Assembly: GCA_001600875.1 (NCBI GenBank)
Contig: BCLD01000020.1
Coordinates: 70,900 to 134,899, forward strand
Source: Solicoccozyma terricola
Lineage: Eukaryota > Basidiomycota > Tremellomycetes > Filobasidiales > Piskurozymaceae
Reading direction: 5' to 3'
Length of the DNA stretch: 64,000 nucleotides
Within the stretch, counting starts at the first letter, position 1. Every line of letters begins with the position of its first letter. Under the pieces are notes generated by a model, which did not search any database, was not told where the DNA came from, and worked only from the letters and a program-made list of their open reading frames with translations. Positions 20,496 to 31,732 of this stretch are shown one piece after another. Position numbers and translations under genes: made by a program.

Positions 20496-22849
20496 TCACC
20501 GGTCAGTAAGATCAGCGAAAGCCCGGTCCGGAGGGATGACATAACCAGCGGCTGACACAATCGCAGCACGTCGCCGATTCTCACGGACATTGAGGAACCA
20601 AATGATGCATAGGAGGACTACGGCAAAGCTGCAGCAGGCGACCACGGTTGCGAGGGCGGGGTCGTAACGAGGGGCGTCTGCAGGCAACAACGCTCATGTC
20701 AGTGGAATGACGCGGAAGTATGGGGATAAAGCTCTGCTGTTGACCTTTCTGTCGGAACGTTTGAGGGCCGACTGGACAGCATGGAAGATTGCATGATCAG
20801 GGACACAGGGTCTCTAAGCGCACCGGAAGATCACCTACTGAGGTTTCCGACACAGTCTGCCGAGACACGAGGTATGTGGGTTAATCGCACCTCCCTTGAC
20901 TTATTAGCAGCTCCACGTAACTCACACGCAACAAGGAAAATGGCGGCGACTGTGAGTTCTGTATTGCATACTTTGTTTCAGTGCGCGACAACTCCTCCCC
21001 TTCCCTGCCGATATCAACTACTCACTCTTGGTGTGTCCCGCAACGTTGGAGGCAATCAAAGAGAGGATGACGACAAATCCGGGTGGTAAAGCGGCGGAAC
21101 TGTCGTAGGCGCTCGTTTGAGCAATGTCTTCACCAGAATCCTTTGCCTTCAGTAACCTCACATGTAGTAACCTATCAGTCTCCCAACCTTGTATTGCGAC
21201 GGCAAAAGCCAGATGAGGAGTGTGCCGAAGATCCCGATAACGAGGAACACGATACCAAAGAGTATTCTCTTTTTGAAGCGATCACCCAGGTACAAGCAAG
21301 ACACAACGCAGATGAGGGTCACTGCGCCAGCAGGCGCGGTGTAAAGCAGTGACTCAGTGGCCGAAAAACCAAAGGATTGAACGAGGATGGCAAAGAAGCT
21401 GTTGTCCCGTCAAATAAGCGGTCGCGCACTAACGGCTGGGCTGAAGCCAGGCCTTTGAACAGGCTCACTTGGTCAGGCCACCCTGATCGACATTGACTCA
21501 TGTCAGTATTGGCGTAGGGAAAGGGAAGGACAGCGGAAAACCACCCACATTGGGAATCATCGTTGTGATAGCATAGACCGCGTAGAGCCAGGTCTGGTAG
21601 ATGGGGAAACGTTCAGCTCAATCAGCGAGTCATTCACCGAGCTCACATCACCACCCACCAGAGGGTCAGTGAACGCCTCCTTGACCTGGTATAACTTGAA
21701 CTCCTTGTTGCCGATACCCTGCTGGTTGCCCCGGATGCGGTCCACCGCCATTTCCCTCTCGTCCGGCCTGAGGAAACGCGCATTGAGCGGAGAGTCGGGA
21801 AGGAAGATAGCCAAAATAACACCACAAGCCGCAGTGAGTGCGCCCAAGAAGATGAACATCACTTTCCACCCGGGGATGGAGAGCTTCCCGGATTGGTTTG
21901 CGATTGCCAGACCGTAGGCCATACATGCTCCCAAGATCTGACTAAGGAAGTTGAAAGAGAACCAAATGCCTGGATCAGGATGCCTTGGCGGCGCTGTTAG
22001 TGATCCTGCAAGACGTGATGCTGTTTTATCGCTCACCCAACCTCGTTCCCTGCTCATTCTTGCGGTACCACTGCGAGGTAACCAGGGTGAAAGCAGGCGT
22101 GATGGTTGATTCGAACAAACCGAGGAAGCTGTTCGTTTATGGAGGGTTTCAGCGTGATGTTGGGAGGATCTCCGTTCGGACGGACTCACAACCGAACGAC
22201 CATGAGACTCGCAAAGCTCGGGGCAACTGCCATGCAGCAGAGAATGGCACCCCACACAAAGATGTTGAAGGCAGTCCATTTGGAAAGAGGAAGGCGCTGT
22301 AGCAAGTAGCTCGTGGGGAATTCGCCCACGAGGTAACCCAGATCTGGAGGGGTATGGGGTTTAATCATCGAGTATTTCCAAAGCCATTCGGCTCAAGAGA
22401 GTAAGGCAGCTAAAGCACACTGACAAAATATACTGCTCAACCACGAGTATTCGCTCAAATTGAGTGCCCGATCCTGTCGGAAGCCCATGATGCTGTACTT
22501 CCATTCCGCGTGAGAACGGACGGACGATCGAGCCAAAACCGTCAGCTTACCTGGCGTAACTTAGACAAGCCTTGTCGAGCTGGGGAACAGATCGCCAAGG
22601 TGAAGGGATAAGTTGCCACCTATCTTGTCTCTCAAATTCACTCACGAATTGCAGACCGTAAACGAAGCAGAGCAGCGGCATAAGATGCCAGTCGATCTTG
22701 CGCAAAAGGTCACGATTCTCCTTCTCATCGACCTGGTTCACCTCCGTTGTGTCAACCGACCCGATGGCTTCTTCACCGGCATAGATGGTCGACTTCTTGT
22801 CCTTGTCATCGCCGTCGTTGCACGGGAGGGCGGGAGCTGCGGTGGACAT
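20496..22849 (-). CDS. Dal5-type MFS anion:cation symporter
   Basis: The minus strand encodes a complete member of the ACS family (allantoate, nicotinate, pantothenate and similar permeases). Exons read in order: an acidic N-terminus with ENRDLLRKI then WHLMPLLCFVYGLQF (TM1); LDKACLSYA and SIMGFRQDRALNLSEYSWLS; YLGYLVGEFPTSYLLQRLP (TM2-3); FESTITPAFTLVTSQWYRKN (motif-A region); GIWFSFNFLSQILGACMAYG; WKVMFIFLGALTAACG; then a TWLYAVYAITTMIPN exon, QSFGFSATESLLYTAPAGA, LYLGDRFKKRILF, GFVVILSLIASNVAGHTK and the last helix CSFAVVLLCIIWFLNVREN. About ten exons splice with GT-AG borders; phases I checked are consistent. It should import an organic anion with protons at the plasma membrane; the substrate is unknown. 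A truncated paralogue lies 5.5 kb upstream and an M20 amidohydrolase relic lies beyond its 5' end. Confidence 0.85.
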
Positions 22850-23267
22850 GACGAGAATATCAGGGCGGGAGAGTGAAGGAAGGGAACGGATCGGCAAGTC
22901 AACACCATTGGCTACAATCTTATAACTTGTGCGCGACACACTGGGGCCACGAAGAGCCCCGCAACTCTCGGCTGCGCACTCGAGTAAAGCGCAGAACATG
23001 TGTCCGTAGGAACTGGGAACATGGTTTCGTATTTCTATATCCGCGTTACAAAGCGCGGTATTGGCGGCGAAAATACGTCGAGTATCCTGTCTATCCCTTG
23101 ACATGCTTCAATGTTAACCCTGTGCGCTACATCCATCCTAGCAACATCCGGCCGAGCAACACACTACGCCACGTGAGCGGGTGTTCCTCGGTAATAGGCA
23201 CCCCGGTATCGGCGCAGCGGGTGGCGTCCCTCGAGCCTGTACCATCGCCGGGTTCGGGTCCAGGTGA

Positions 23268-24262
23268 GTGACATCATCACTCCGTCTTACAGCTCATACA
23301 CTTATACAATGCCCTCAATCGACGTCTCCTCGTTCCCTCCATGGTCAGACCTACCTTTCACCTCGTGTAATTGGTTCCATCGAGGAAGCCATCGCTCAAG
23401 CTGACGACCAACTGCGGGCACTGTCCCAGTGTCCGTCGACATCCACTCCCACCCCGAGCTAGCTTGGGAGGAACACCATGTCCATGAAGTTCACGGAACT
23501 CCATGGAGGGACGTTGCTTCGCCGTCAAACGTCACGCGTACGACATGGACACGGCTTGGACTGCGACCTTGGGGGTTGGCCAAGGTGGTAGGACCATCGG
23601 CTTCAACTCGGAGAGTGAGTCTGAGAGGTGCTACTGCTGCTCGTTTGGCTAACACGCCGCACCGTCTACCCTCATTGGACGCGCTGAAAGGCATCCGTCA
23701 CGCTTGTGAACACAACCTGATAGCTATCGCCAGTGGCGCTCTAGCGATCGGCGCCGCCGCTGTGCTCAAGGAGCACTGCATTCCAGGCCGAGTCCTCTTC
23801 TGGGCACTCCAGCCGAGGAGTCGGGTGGAGGCAAGTCGGACCTGGTCAAGAAGGGGCCTATGACGAGGTAGAGGCGTGTTTGATGTGAGTTCCGCTGCTA
23901 CTCAAGCTGAGGGTGAAGGTCGCATCCTTACAACCAATCGGTACAGGGTGCATCCTCATTGCTGGCGGCGAGAACTGGTCGGCGAACGGTAAGTCGTTGC
24001 CGCCGCTCAGCTTTGTTGGTTTTGACACCTGTTCAACGCTCAGCTTACCGCGCTCCGTGTCCTCGGTCATCCCGAGCCAGGCAATGATCATGTATGGCAT
24101 CCGTGCACCGATCGCCGACGGCGTGATAGACCTCGTTCCCCGCGTGCTCAACTGCTTCAAAGCCGCGGCGTTGTCCGCCGGGTGCACCACCGGGTGCACC
24201 TACCAGATCACCAAGGAGATTTTGTATCTCGACTTGCAGCCTTGTAAGACCTTGGAGACGTA
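23268..24262 (+). pseudogene. M20-family amidohydrolase (ACY1L2/PM20D2-like) pseudogene
   Basis: Family motifs appear in order but in different frames: GSIEEAIAQADDQLRAL, then DIHSHPELAWEEHH, FAVKRHAYDMDTAWTATLG with GGRTIGFNSE, DALKGIRHACEHNLIAIAS (the metal site, usually GHNL), AAAVLKEHCIPGRVL, and GTPAEESGGGKSDLV running into DEVEACLM after a missing base near 23861. Later pieces (AMIMYGIRAPIADGVIDLV) continue to about 24262. At least three frame changes not explained by GT-AG introns make it a pseudogene. Active members remove acyl groups from N-acyl amino acids or hydrolyse peptides. Confidence 0.75.
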
Positions 24263-24418
24263 ATTTTCCGAGTTCAGCAGGGAGAGGTGGGGCGGTGAGG
24301 GTTACGATGTACCGGGGAGCTCGGTGACAGGTGGTAGCACGGACCTTGTGACTGGGCGAGGGGTGGTCTCGGGGATTGTGGTCATGGTGTCGTGGATGAC
24401 TGGCGTGATACGTCAACA

Positions 24419-24700
24419 CAGGGAGACGTCACATACTGATTGCCAGGGCTTCACCCCATGTTCTTGCTTCCCGATGCAAGGGAAGGAGAGTTTCCACGTG
24501 AACCACCGCCTGTTCTCCTGCTCTTGGTTTTCCCCGAGATTTACTGACAGACCCCCCGCCCGCCGTCTTCCAACAGACTCGAACTCGTAGGCATCAGCCC
24601 CGGCCACGCCGGCAGCGCATGGCGCAGCCATCAAGGCGGCCACAGCCATAGCGGTTGTGGCAGCCCGCGTGATCATCGACGAAACATTCCGCAGAGGCAT
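24419..24700 (-). CDS. Possible small secreted protein
   Basis: A minus-strand frame begins MPLRNVSSMITRAATTAMAV and continues into an Ala-rich hydrophobic stretch ending AGVAGADAYEF. This would make a signal peptide cleaved near AGA, with about 60 further residues. No family is recognised. A downstream GTATGT could be a donor, and following sequence is open on this strand, so the gene may continue toward 24050 antisense to the M20 relic. The codon pattern is not strong evidence. Confidence 0.25.
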
Positions 24701-25564
24701 GCAGACGAGACGTGTATGATGGATTGCCACCGGGGTCCCTGCTTTGCTTGTCACCCCAAACACCAACACACACCTGCCATTCCAATCAGCCCAAGAAACC
24801 CAAAGTTTCCTGGCTTTACTCCGATGCAGTTCTCCCCCCATAAACAGGCAACTCTAATCTGCCCTTTTCAACCGCCTGCAGACACTGAGATGAAGACCTT
24901 TGAAGACCAGGTGCCATCCATGCCAAGAAGCCGGCTCAATTGAGCATCTCATCCACCTTCCCAACTTGCAAAAAAGGTGAAGGACATCTCGTCTCTGCGT
25001 TCCAAAACATCAAGATCGAGCATACTTTTCACTTGTCCTGGAAGTTCCCTGCTCCAATGTATTTCTGTATTTCGCTTCTGCTAACAATTTATGATATCAA
25101 ATTGATGGTGTCTGCCGTCTGTGCCCTTGATTTCCTCCCTGCTTTGCTCAGACCCTGTCTTTCATGTTGCCCTGTCTAACGTATTTACTGAGCACCCTTG
25201 GGCAATTGATGGTATTGACAGGACATGGAACAGCGCTCATTCTTGACGTAATGCAGGTGTGTCGCTTGCATTCATGCTTTGCTGTAATGAAAGCATCCAA
25301 CCTGTTCCCTGTTGTCAGACCTTAGTTATACATCCAGACTGTCCTCATGCTCAAGTCTACTGATACTGTCAGGTGCTAGTTGTTTTCCGGTTAGGTGCGG
25401 CTCTTAGAACTATACAGAGTACATATGTACACTTCTAATAGTTTGGGAGGTAGCTCCAAAGAGGACGCTTTTCAGGTGCCGGGGCTTGCCTTCGTATTGA
25501 TATCGGTACATTGGGGGAAAAGGGGTATCAGAAGACGGAGCTGTGGGGGCCTTGCTGTTGCATT
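24701..25564. other. Gene-free stretch
   Basis: No supported gene or RNA. AT-richer than neighbouring genes, with only short frames. Confidence 0.45.
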
Positions 25565-25800
25565 CAGATCTAGCGAAGGAAACGGTGTGACGTGCATAAC
25601 GAGTGATTGGCAACAATAGATTGGGATGTCAAAGAGGTGAAAAAGATCGATGGGCCAATGAAGTGAAGATGGAGGTTGATGGCGAACAGGGTAGCTAATC
25701 CTCAGAGCTGGTTGTAGATGTGTGTGCGCAGAGTGACAATATATGCTGCAAACTACTTAGTCTAATACAGGGTGAAGTAAAGAGAGGGGCCTCCTACCAT
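25565..25800. repeat. Dispersed repeat C, copy 1
   Basis: Shares ordered blocks with 26128-26330 and 59098-59388: TTCAGATCTAGC, ACGGTGTGACGTG, GGTAGCTAATCCT and TTAGTCTAATACAGGGTGAAG. Likely an old LTR or non-autonomous element; no termini or target duplication could be fixed. Confidence 0.6.
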
Positions 25801-26127
25801 CTCGACAGGAAGACTTCTTATACATACACAGTAGATCTTGCCCAAAGTTACTACACCAGGCAATCTTTGGTGTGTTGAGCCGGTGAAGCAGCAGGAGGTT
25901 GGGGTTGAGGTAGCTACATTGAGGAATCCAGAGAAGTCCAAGTTTGGATATCAGTGCCGACGTCGTAGCTAGGTCCGACAATGGCGTATCCTTACACCTA
26001 CATCAAGGTAGCCCGCCTACATGTACACCGTCATATATCTAGACGGTCCTCATGCTCAAATCTACTCATACATTCAGATAGCCTGCACACCTGACTTGGC
26101 AGATGACGGATTTCTTGGGAACCTCGT

Positions 26128-26330
26128 TGTTGGAGTCAGATCTAGCTGAAGAGACGGTGTGACGTGGATATTGGGTGATCGGAGTACTGAAGTGTGTGTG
26201 TGATTGCGAAGAGGGTAGATAATCCTCGGCGCGAGCCGATATGTGTGGTTACATTGTATACTCCGGACGACTTGACTTGGAAGAAAAGGATCTTCCACCA
26301 TCTGGATGGGAAGACTGCTTATGTAGACAA
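26128..26330. repeat. Dispersed repeat C, copy 2
   Basis: Contains GTCAGATCTAGC, ACGGTGTGACGTGGATA, GAGGGTAGATAATCCT, GCCGAT and TGTATACTCCG in the same order as the copies at 25565 and 59098. It is followed by GGGAAGACTGCTTATGTAGAC, which resembles the flank after copy 1. Confidence 0.55.
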
Positions 26331-26657
26331 AGAGATCACACTAGGAGAGGTAGAACGGCAGAAAGCGAGCCAATCGGACAGAGAGCGCGAGGAAGGTCGT
26401 CGGTGAAGTCAGGATACTGGAAAGTTTTCGGTCTCCGTAACTCGGTACGAGATGAACGGCCTACGGACATACGGACGCACCTTCCGTACCTGGTCCGAAC
26501 CTTATGTGTCTTCCGATGCACCTCACTTAGCAGTGACTATGGGCAGGAGTTTCTGCTATCTTCCTTTGGTCGCTCCAAATTGTGTTCTCTGATGCCTCTG
26601 TCCTGCCCCTCAAGGACCATGCGCTTCGCATCCTTATCCGCAGGTGGCGTCGGCTTC

Positions 26658-26747
26658 GTGGCTTTCACGGGCGGGGTACTGTCACGGGAATGCTGTTGAA
26701 TCGTGGCTTTCATGGGCGGGGTACTGTCACGGGAATGCTGTTGAATT
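26658..26747. repeat. 45-bp tandem direct repeat, two units
   Basis: Units 26658-26702 and 26703-26747 begin GTGGCTTTCA(C/T)GGGCGGG and differ at one or two positions. The frame stays open through both on each strand, but no gene is recognised. Confidence 0.8.
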
Positions 26748-28867
26748 GACATCCGCACACTTAACCAAAAGGCTACATGATCATTCTCTTAATGATCTTC
26801 AACTACAACGCGTCCTAAGGGGACTGATAGGGTGGTAAGGGTTAATAACCCTTACAGGTACCGAGCCGAGCACCTGCCCGCCTGTCATCTATGTGCTTTC
26901 GATACCTAAAATTCCATAACACATTATCAACTCGTCGGCTCTCGGACCACCATTTTCGGCTAGGGTTTAGCTTTTCAATCCTTTGACCGTAGTTTACAGC
27001 ACGTGGATGCAGAAGAGACAAACCTGTCAATGCCCATCCAGAGGCGTCGCACAGACCTACTCGCCGGCCGCCAGAGCCACGCTCCGAAAGCACTCCCTAT
27101 CTCGCGATGCACACTCGCTTCCGATCGGCTTCGCTAGTCTAGCGCAACCTGGTGCTTCCCGACATAGCTCAGTGCTGTTGGAAAACATGGCAGCCTCTCG
27201 ACCTCACCGAACCACCCCGGTCGAGCTAACAGAACCGGGAGGACTTCTATCCTTTGCTTTTGGTTCGACCAGCACCGAGTTCAAATGTTGCTTTACTTCC
27301 TTTCCAAATTGTAATGGTAATGAACGCCGATCTCACGGAAGAAGCCGTGATCGTCAGCCGGGTGGCGTCGCCGTGACATGGCGTTACTCGGAATATCTTC
27401 CGTGGCCGGGTCGGGCCGCGTGGGAACGAGGAATCGGATAATGCCGCAGCGTGATTTGCCAGATTAGATCGCCCAGTGTTCGTAAGGTAGACGCGAGCCG
27501 CATGCATCACCGTTACCGTATTGCTGGCTGTGGTGGTAGTCGCAGGCGTCGGAGTTCACAGCGAAAGAGAGGGTGAACACCAATGGCCTATATGACGAAG
27601 GTCGTTTACCCTCCCAAACCTCCCCCGGAGCGTGGCAATATCGATTATCATGCACCAGCGGACTGGAAAGACTTGCAGATCGGACCTCACTGTCGCCCCT
27701 TCAACTCACCACCGTTGCAGGACCCTTCCATGGGCTTCCGGCATCCCAAGCGAGTGACTCCCGTACGGGCTCTGATCCATTTCTCTGCAGCTCCACGATG
27801 GCTCCTGGAACATCAGACAATATTCATCCCAGAACCTTGACCGTGACACTCTCAGCATGTTCTTTGGTCAAATAGAAGGGGATGTAGGTTGCTTTATGGT
27901 GCGATGTCGGTGACTTGAAGGAGAGCGAGGGATTGGGACCCGGGGGGGGGCGGGGGGGGCGGCAAGGGCGAAGGACAGCTTCGCTGCGCACATTGGGATT
28001 AAGGGAAAAAGGAAGTTCCTACAGGGAGAGTCGGTAAAGGAGGGTGGTACCCGTCTGTCACATAGCAGGCTCAGGATTACTTCTGATGAGTTAGTTGAGT
28101 TGAGCAGGTGAAGAACAACCTCAGGGAGACGACCTCGAATGCTCCAAGTCGGGCCACGCGCTGGGCTTGTTTCTGCTGACTCGGTAACATCGAGCATTCT
28201 GGCAGAACGGATCACCGCTGCTTTGAGGATTCTGGTTATGTGGCTTATCCATGTGTCCAGTGGTTACCCATCGCTGTATTAGATAGCTGACCTCCTTGAA
28301 GTCTTGAAGTGCCGTATGGTCTCGTCGGTAACTGTGGCCGTCGCGGTGACCTGTACCCGGGTCAATGGAAGCTGCAGATGAGACTGAGCAGATGGACAAA
28401 GGGAGACATTTCGTTACAAGAAGAACGTACAAACAAGATAACACAAGTAAAAGAGTATCGCCAACCGCCTTTCATGGCCCCCATCAACCCTTCCTCATTC
28501 GCGCGCCTCCCATCGACGACTTGAGCCCACTCGTAACAATATTTCTGCAGAAACGTGTCAAAGGACAGGCTGTCTTTTTGTGAGAGTCTCTCCCTTTGCG
28601 TCGACAGACAAGCCCCTACGACGGAGGTCGAGCGATGGCCTTCCTGCAGACTCGTCGCGCAAAAGGTTTTGCAACGAAAGAGGGATAGGGCGAATGGACC
28701 ATAAAGCCTGCCAAGGTGGTGCTGACTGGACTGACCGTAAGCTCCACGTTTTTGCTATACGCCTTCTTATTGGACTGACTAATTGGTCGTCAAAGAAGAT
28801 CCCCCGTTGAAGGTCTCTTTGATGGCTGCACTGATACGGGACTTTAAGTAAACTGCCAAGGTTTATC
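26748..28867. other. About 2.1 kb without a recognised gene
   Basis: Several frames are open but carry no motif. The best-looking is 27583-27840 (+), 85 codons starting MAYMTKVVYPPKPPPERG, Pro-rich and of unknown nature. A 9-10-nt-arm palindrome (TAAGGGTTA/TAACCCTTA) sits at 26836-26854, and a GGGGGGGGCGGGGGGG tract at 27941-27960. No tRNA could be folded around the TAGCTCAGT word at 27164. Confidence 0.4.
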
Positions 28868-30010
28868 CAACCAAAAAAAATAAAAAATGTACGTCAATGT
28901 AGAGCAGAGTCTGAACAATTTCGCTCAACTCTGGAGAATATCTTGTCGGTAAGAGTAATGCGGTTGCTCGCTTCAGTCCTTTGTGATGTAAGTCGGGATA
29001 CCTGTACATCTGTCAAGAGACAGCATGTGAACCATGATAGATCCGCAGAAATCTTAATGAACAGGTACACTTGCCAGAGAGTGCACAGCTCAAAACGCAA
29101 GCATCCCAAGCTGAACATATCCGCCTTCCAATCATAAGGCTCGCCGCCGAGGACTTCCTATCGAGTTTGAGATTTCTAGCGAAGTAAGCTTCATAGGGCA
29201 GCATTTAATTAAGTGACGTCCATTTTGCCACAGAACTTACGGGAGACAGGTAACCTTTAGTCTGGGTCGCAAATGTGCTCAGTCAGTCCTACCGCGGCAC
29301 ACCCAACTTACCCCTATGAAGGATATCGCATGCTGAATGCCCTTGTCAACGATCTCAGCAAGACCAAAATCTGCGAGCTTGATGGCTCCTCTGGTTGCGA
29401 ACAGCACTGGTGGAAGAACGTCAATTATCAGTTGCTTGTGCAGTATCCTACATCAGTTGATATCATGTACCATTTTACGGGTTGATGTCGTGGTGAAGCA
29501 ACGTCCACTCGCCTCGATAGGAGTGGTTACAATGATGCAATGTGAGAAGCAGTTGCACCAGGATAGAGATTACTTCGACCTCAGGAATGGTGCCGCTGGG
29601 AATCTGCCTTTCGTACAAAGCCTGCCAGCCAACTCACCCGCCTTCGATATTCTTGTTCACAAGGGAACGTAAATCGCCACCTCCACAGTACTCCATGACA
29701 ATGCCATTGTTGCTTTGATAATGAACCACGTCTATGAATCTGACCATATTTGGATGGGAAAGCTGACGAAGGGCAAAGACCTCATGGCGGAACACCTGCT
29801 GATTGGAAAGAAAGAAAGTGGCTCTCACAACCTTGATAGCACAGAGCTGCGGAAGCTACCCATAAAGATATGAAATGCATCAGCGTTCAGTGGTGCATCT
29901 ACACAATCCTTTTGAGCCTCACCTCATCATTGGACTGCCGTTTGGCAAGATAAATGACGCCAAAGCCATTAGCATCTGCCGGCCGAGGACCAGGTGAGTA
30001 TAGGAAGAGG
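28868..30010 (-). pseudogene. NIMA/NEK-like protein kinase, inactivated
   Basis: Minus-strand exons cover a kinase domain in order: GFGVIYLAKRQSNDE (Gly loop), LCAIKVV (VAIK lysine), FRHEVFALRQLSHPNMVRF and VMEYCGGGDLRSL, a segment rich in LHHCNHSYRG before the catalytic loop, then LFATRGAIKLADFGLAE (DFG), TKGYLSP joined to EVLGGEPYDWKADMFSLGCL, and PTRYSPELSEIVQTLL. This order, including the insert before the loop and the RYSxEL motif, fits NIMA-related kinases. The catalytic loop reads HHDINP, then a TAA stop at 29477-29475, then NVLF. So the normal HRDxK has His for Arg and Asn for the catalytic Lys, and a stop sits where Glu, Asp or Gln is expected. Introns keep GT-AG borders (for example 29407-29470). 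I infer a recently dead kinase; a sequencing error at the stop would still leave the missing lysine. Confidence 0.7.
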
Positions 30011-30366
30011 CAGGACCGAGACTTGCAGCGATTATTTGTCGGGTGATACTCTGGGCGAAGTGTCACCTTGACCTACTCTTGACACTTCTCATGGCGAAGG
30101 CCCAGCCGTCGGTGGTGATGGATCGAATCGACGCTGTTGGTCGTGGAAAGGAAGAACACTCTCGGCGTTGTGGGACGATGGAGGAAGTGGCGAACTGTGG
30201 ATACCTTCCACCAACCAAACGAGCTTCACGTTGGGACGGTTTGGTCTCAAACGGTAATAATACAACCACAACCATTGATGGTTGCGAACCACCAAACAAC
30301 TACCTCGAGTTCTTCACCACCCCCCGGATCGAGCCAACCAATTTCCAGTCGCTTTCGCCATTCCCC
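30011..30366. other. Short intergenic stretch
   Basis: Lies between the kinase relic 5' end and the cyclin 3' end. Plus-strand frames here are antisense shadows extending into the cyclin gene. Confidence 0.4.
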
Positions 30367-31341
30367 TTAACTCCCCTGACCCCCCAAGGGAGCGATGGGT
30401 CGACCACCTGGGATGGCTCCGTGTTCTTGGACCAGCATCTGCTCAAACTCGTCGACCTCCTGAGCAGTAGAGTTCTGCGGGGTTGACAACCACGTCGGAG
30501 TCAGAAAGCCATTAGCTGCACTGGCACCCCCGGCAAGACTCACCAAGTTCCACTGGAGATAATTAAACATCTCCCTCTCCATCTGATTCACCTCCTTCAG
30601 ACTAAACATCTTCTGGCCGACCACACGCCAGCTCTGATTCGAGTACGTATCGCCGCAGACCACCTTGCAAGAGATCATAAGCGCTGATATGAGCAACCTG
30701 TGCCCGCTTGATCCATGCGTGGTGGGGTTACGGGTCTTGAGGCGGCGGAGGAGGAGAAGGGAGAGGAGAGTGACGAAGTGCGGTCGACGGGTGCGGTGCA
30801 GGGCATAGGCGATAAAGTGCGCGAGGGTGGGGAGGGGAGCGTGCGGTGGGACGGAGGAGGCGGGTGGGACGTTGGGACAGTTGAACATGGAAATGATCTG
30901 CCGAGCGAATGAGAGACGAAGGAAATGGTAAATGATGTGCGCTGGAGAGCGGGTGTGAAGGAGACTCACGAATCGACTAGCCATGATTGCCGTCAGCTCA
31001 TGTCCATAATAAAGATCCGAAGCGTGTTTCCTCACCTGCTGCTGCTGCTGCTGCTGCTGTTGTTGTTGTTGTTGTTCAGGTGCCGCCTGTTGACGTGGCT
31101 GCCGTACTGCCCACGAAGCCGACGAGGACGCAGCCACAGCAGCTTCTTGTCGTTGCTGCTGACCACCCAACGCAGCTTGTTCTTGACTTTTGGACCTCAA
31201 CATCTCCGCGACCTGCTCTTTACGCTGACTTCGTGTGGTGTTTGAGGAGGATGATGAATCGTAGAGTGCGTGAGAGTGGGATGAACAATTTAATGGACCA
31301 GCGATTGGATGGATGGTTGTTGTGGCCGGGGCGGCGGTCAT
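30367..31341 (-). CDS. PHO80-type (Pcl-like) cyclin
   Basis: The frame encodes a cyclin box of the fungal PHO80/PCL family. Blocks are LAHFIAYALHRTR, FVTLLSLLLLRRLKTRNPT, GSSGHRLLISALMISCKVVC, DTYSNQSWRVVGQKMFSLKE and VNQMEREMFNYLQWNL, followed by a short C-tail. Such cyclins partner PHO85-type CDKs in phosphate sensing, glycogen metabolism or morphogenesis. An N-terminal region holds a poly-Gln run (about 13 Q) and Ala/Gln-rich sequence. A 72-nt GTGAGT...GGCAG segment (30969-30898) between ASRF and IISMFNCP is almost certainly an intron although it is in frame. The frame stays open up to 31644. I chose the ATG at 31341 (MTAAPATTTIHP) because sequence before it is His/Thr low-complexity and UTR-like, so the start is uncertain. 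Confidence 0.85.
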   Translation of the reverse strand: MTAAPATTTIHPIAGPLNCSSHSHALYDSSSSSNTTRSQRKEQVAEMLRSKSQEQAALGGQQQRQEAAVAASSSASWAVRQPRQQAAPEQQQQQQQQQQQQQVRKHASDLYYGHELTAIMASRFVSLLHTRSPAHIIYHFLRLSFARQIISMFNCPNVPPASSVPPHAPLPTLAHFIAYALHRTRRPHFVTLLSLLLLRRLKTRNPTTHGSSGHRLLISALMISCKVVCGDTYSNQSWRVVGQKMFSLKEVNQMEREMFNYLQWNLVSLAGGASAANGFLTPTWLSTPQNSTAQEVDEFEQMLVQEHGAIPGGRPIAPLGGQGS

Positions 31342-31705
31342 TGTAGTGGCGGAGATGGTAAAGCACGGTACTGTGCGGTTGTGGTGATGATGGCGAGTGA
31401 TAAGACTGTCGGTTTGGCGTATGATAGATCGCATGATAGTCATGAGGGTGGTGTCCAGTGATGGGATGGGGGGAGTATGGAGCGTGGGTAAAAAAGTGAA
31501 AGTGAACGTGGAAAGGAATGGATGAACAGCATGTTGAGGTGTGTGTGCGCGGTATTTGTAGTTGATGGTTGTAGAACAATGGTAATGGCGATGATGGAGA
31601 CAACGAATAAGAATAAGACCGAGTTTGTCAGTCAGGCCGACCATTTGATTTTACTCGATTCCCCAAAACCATAACAAAACATAGTCCTCACGGCCTGACG
31701 ACTCT

Positions 31706-31732
31706 CTTTCTTTCTTTCTTTCTTTCTTTCTG
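31706..31732. repeat. CTTT microsatellite
   Basis: About six CTTT units in the probable promoter or 5' leader of the cyclin gene. Confidence 0.8.

Noticed and set aside
27160..27275. Possible tRNA (TAGCTCAGT and GGTTCGACC words)
   Set aside because: Acceptor, D and T stems do not pair and the box spacing is too long; no cloverleaf.
27000..27441. 152-codon plus-strand frame
   Set aside because: No motif and no start context; composition looks like random open sequence.
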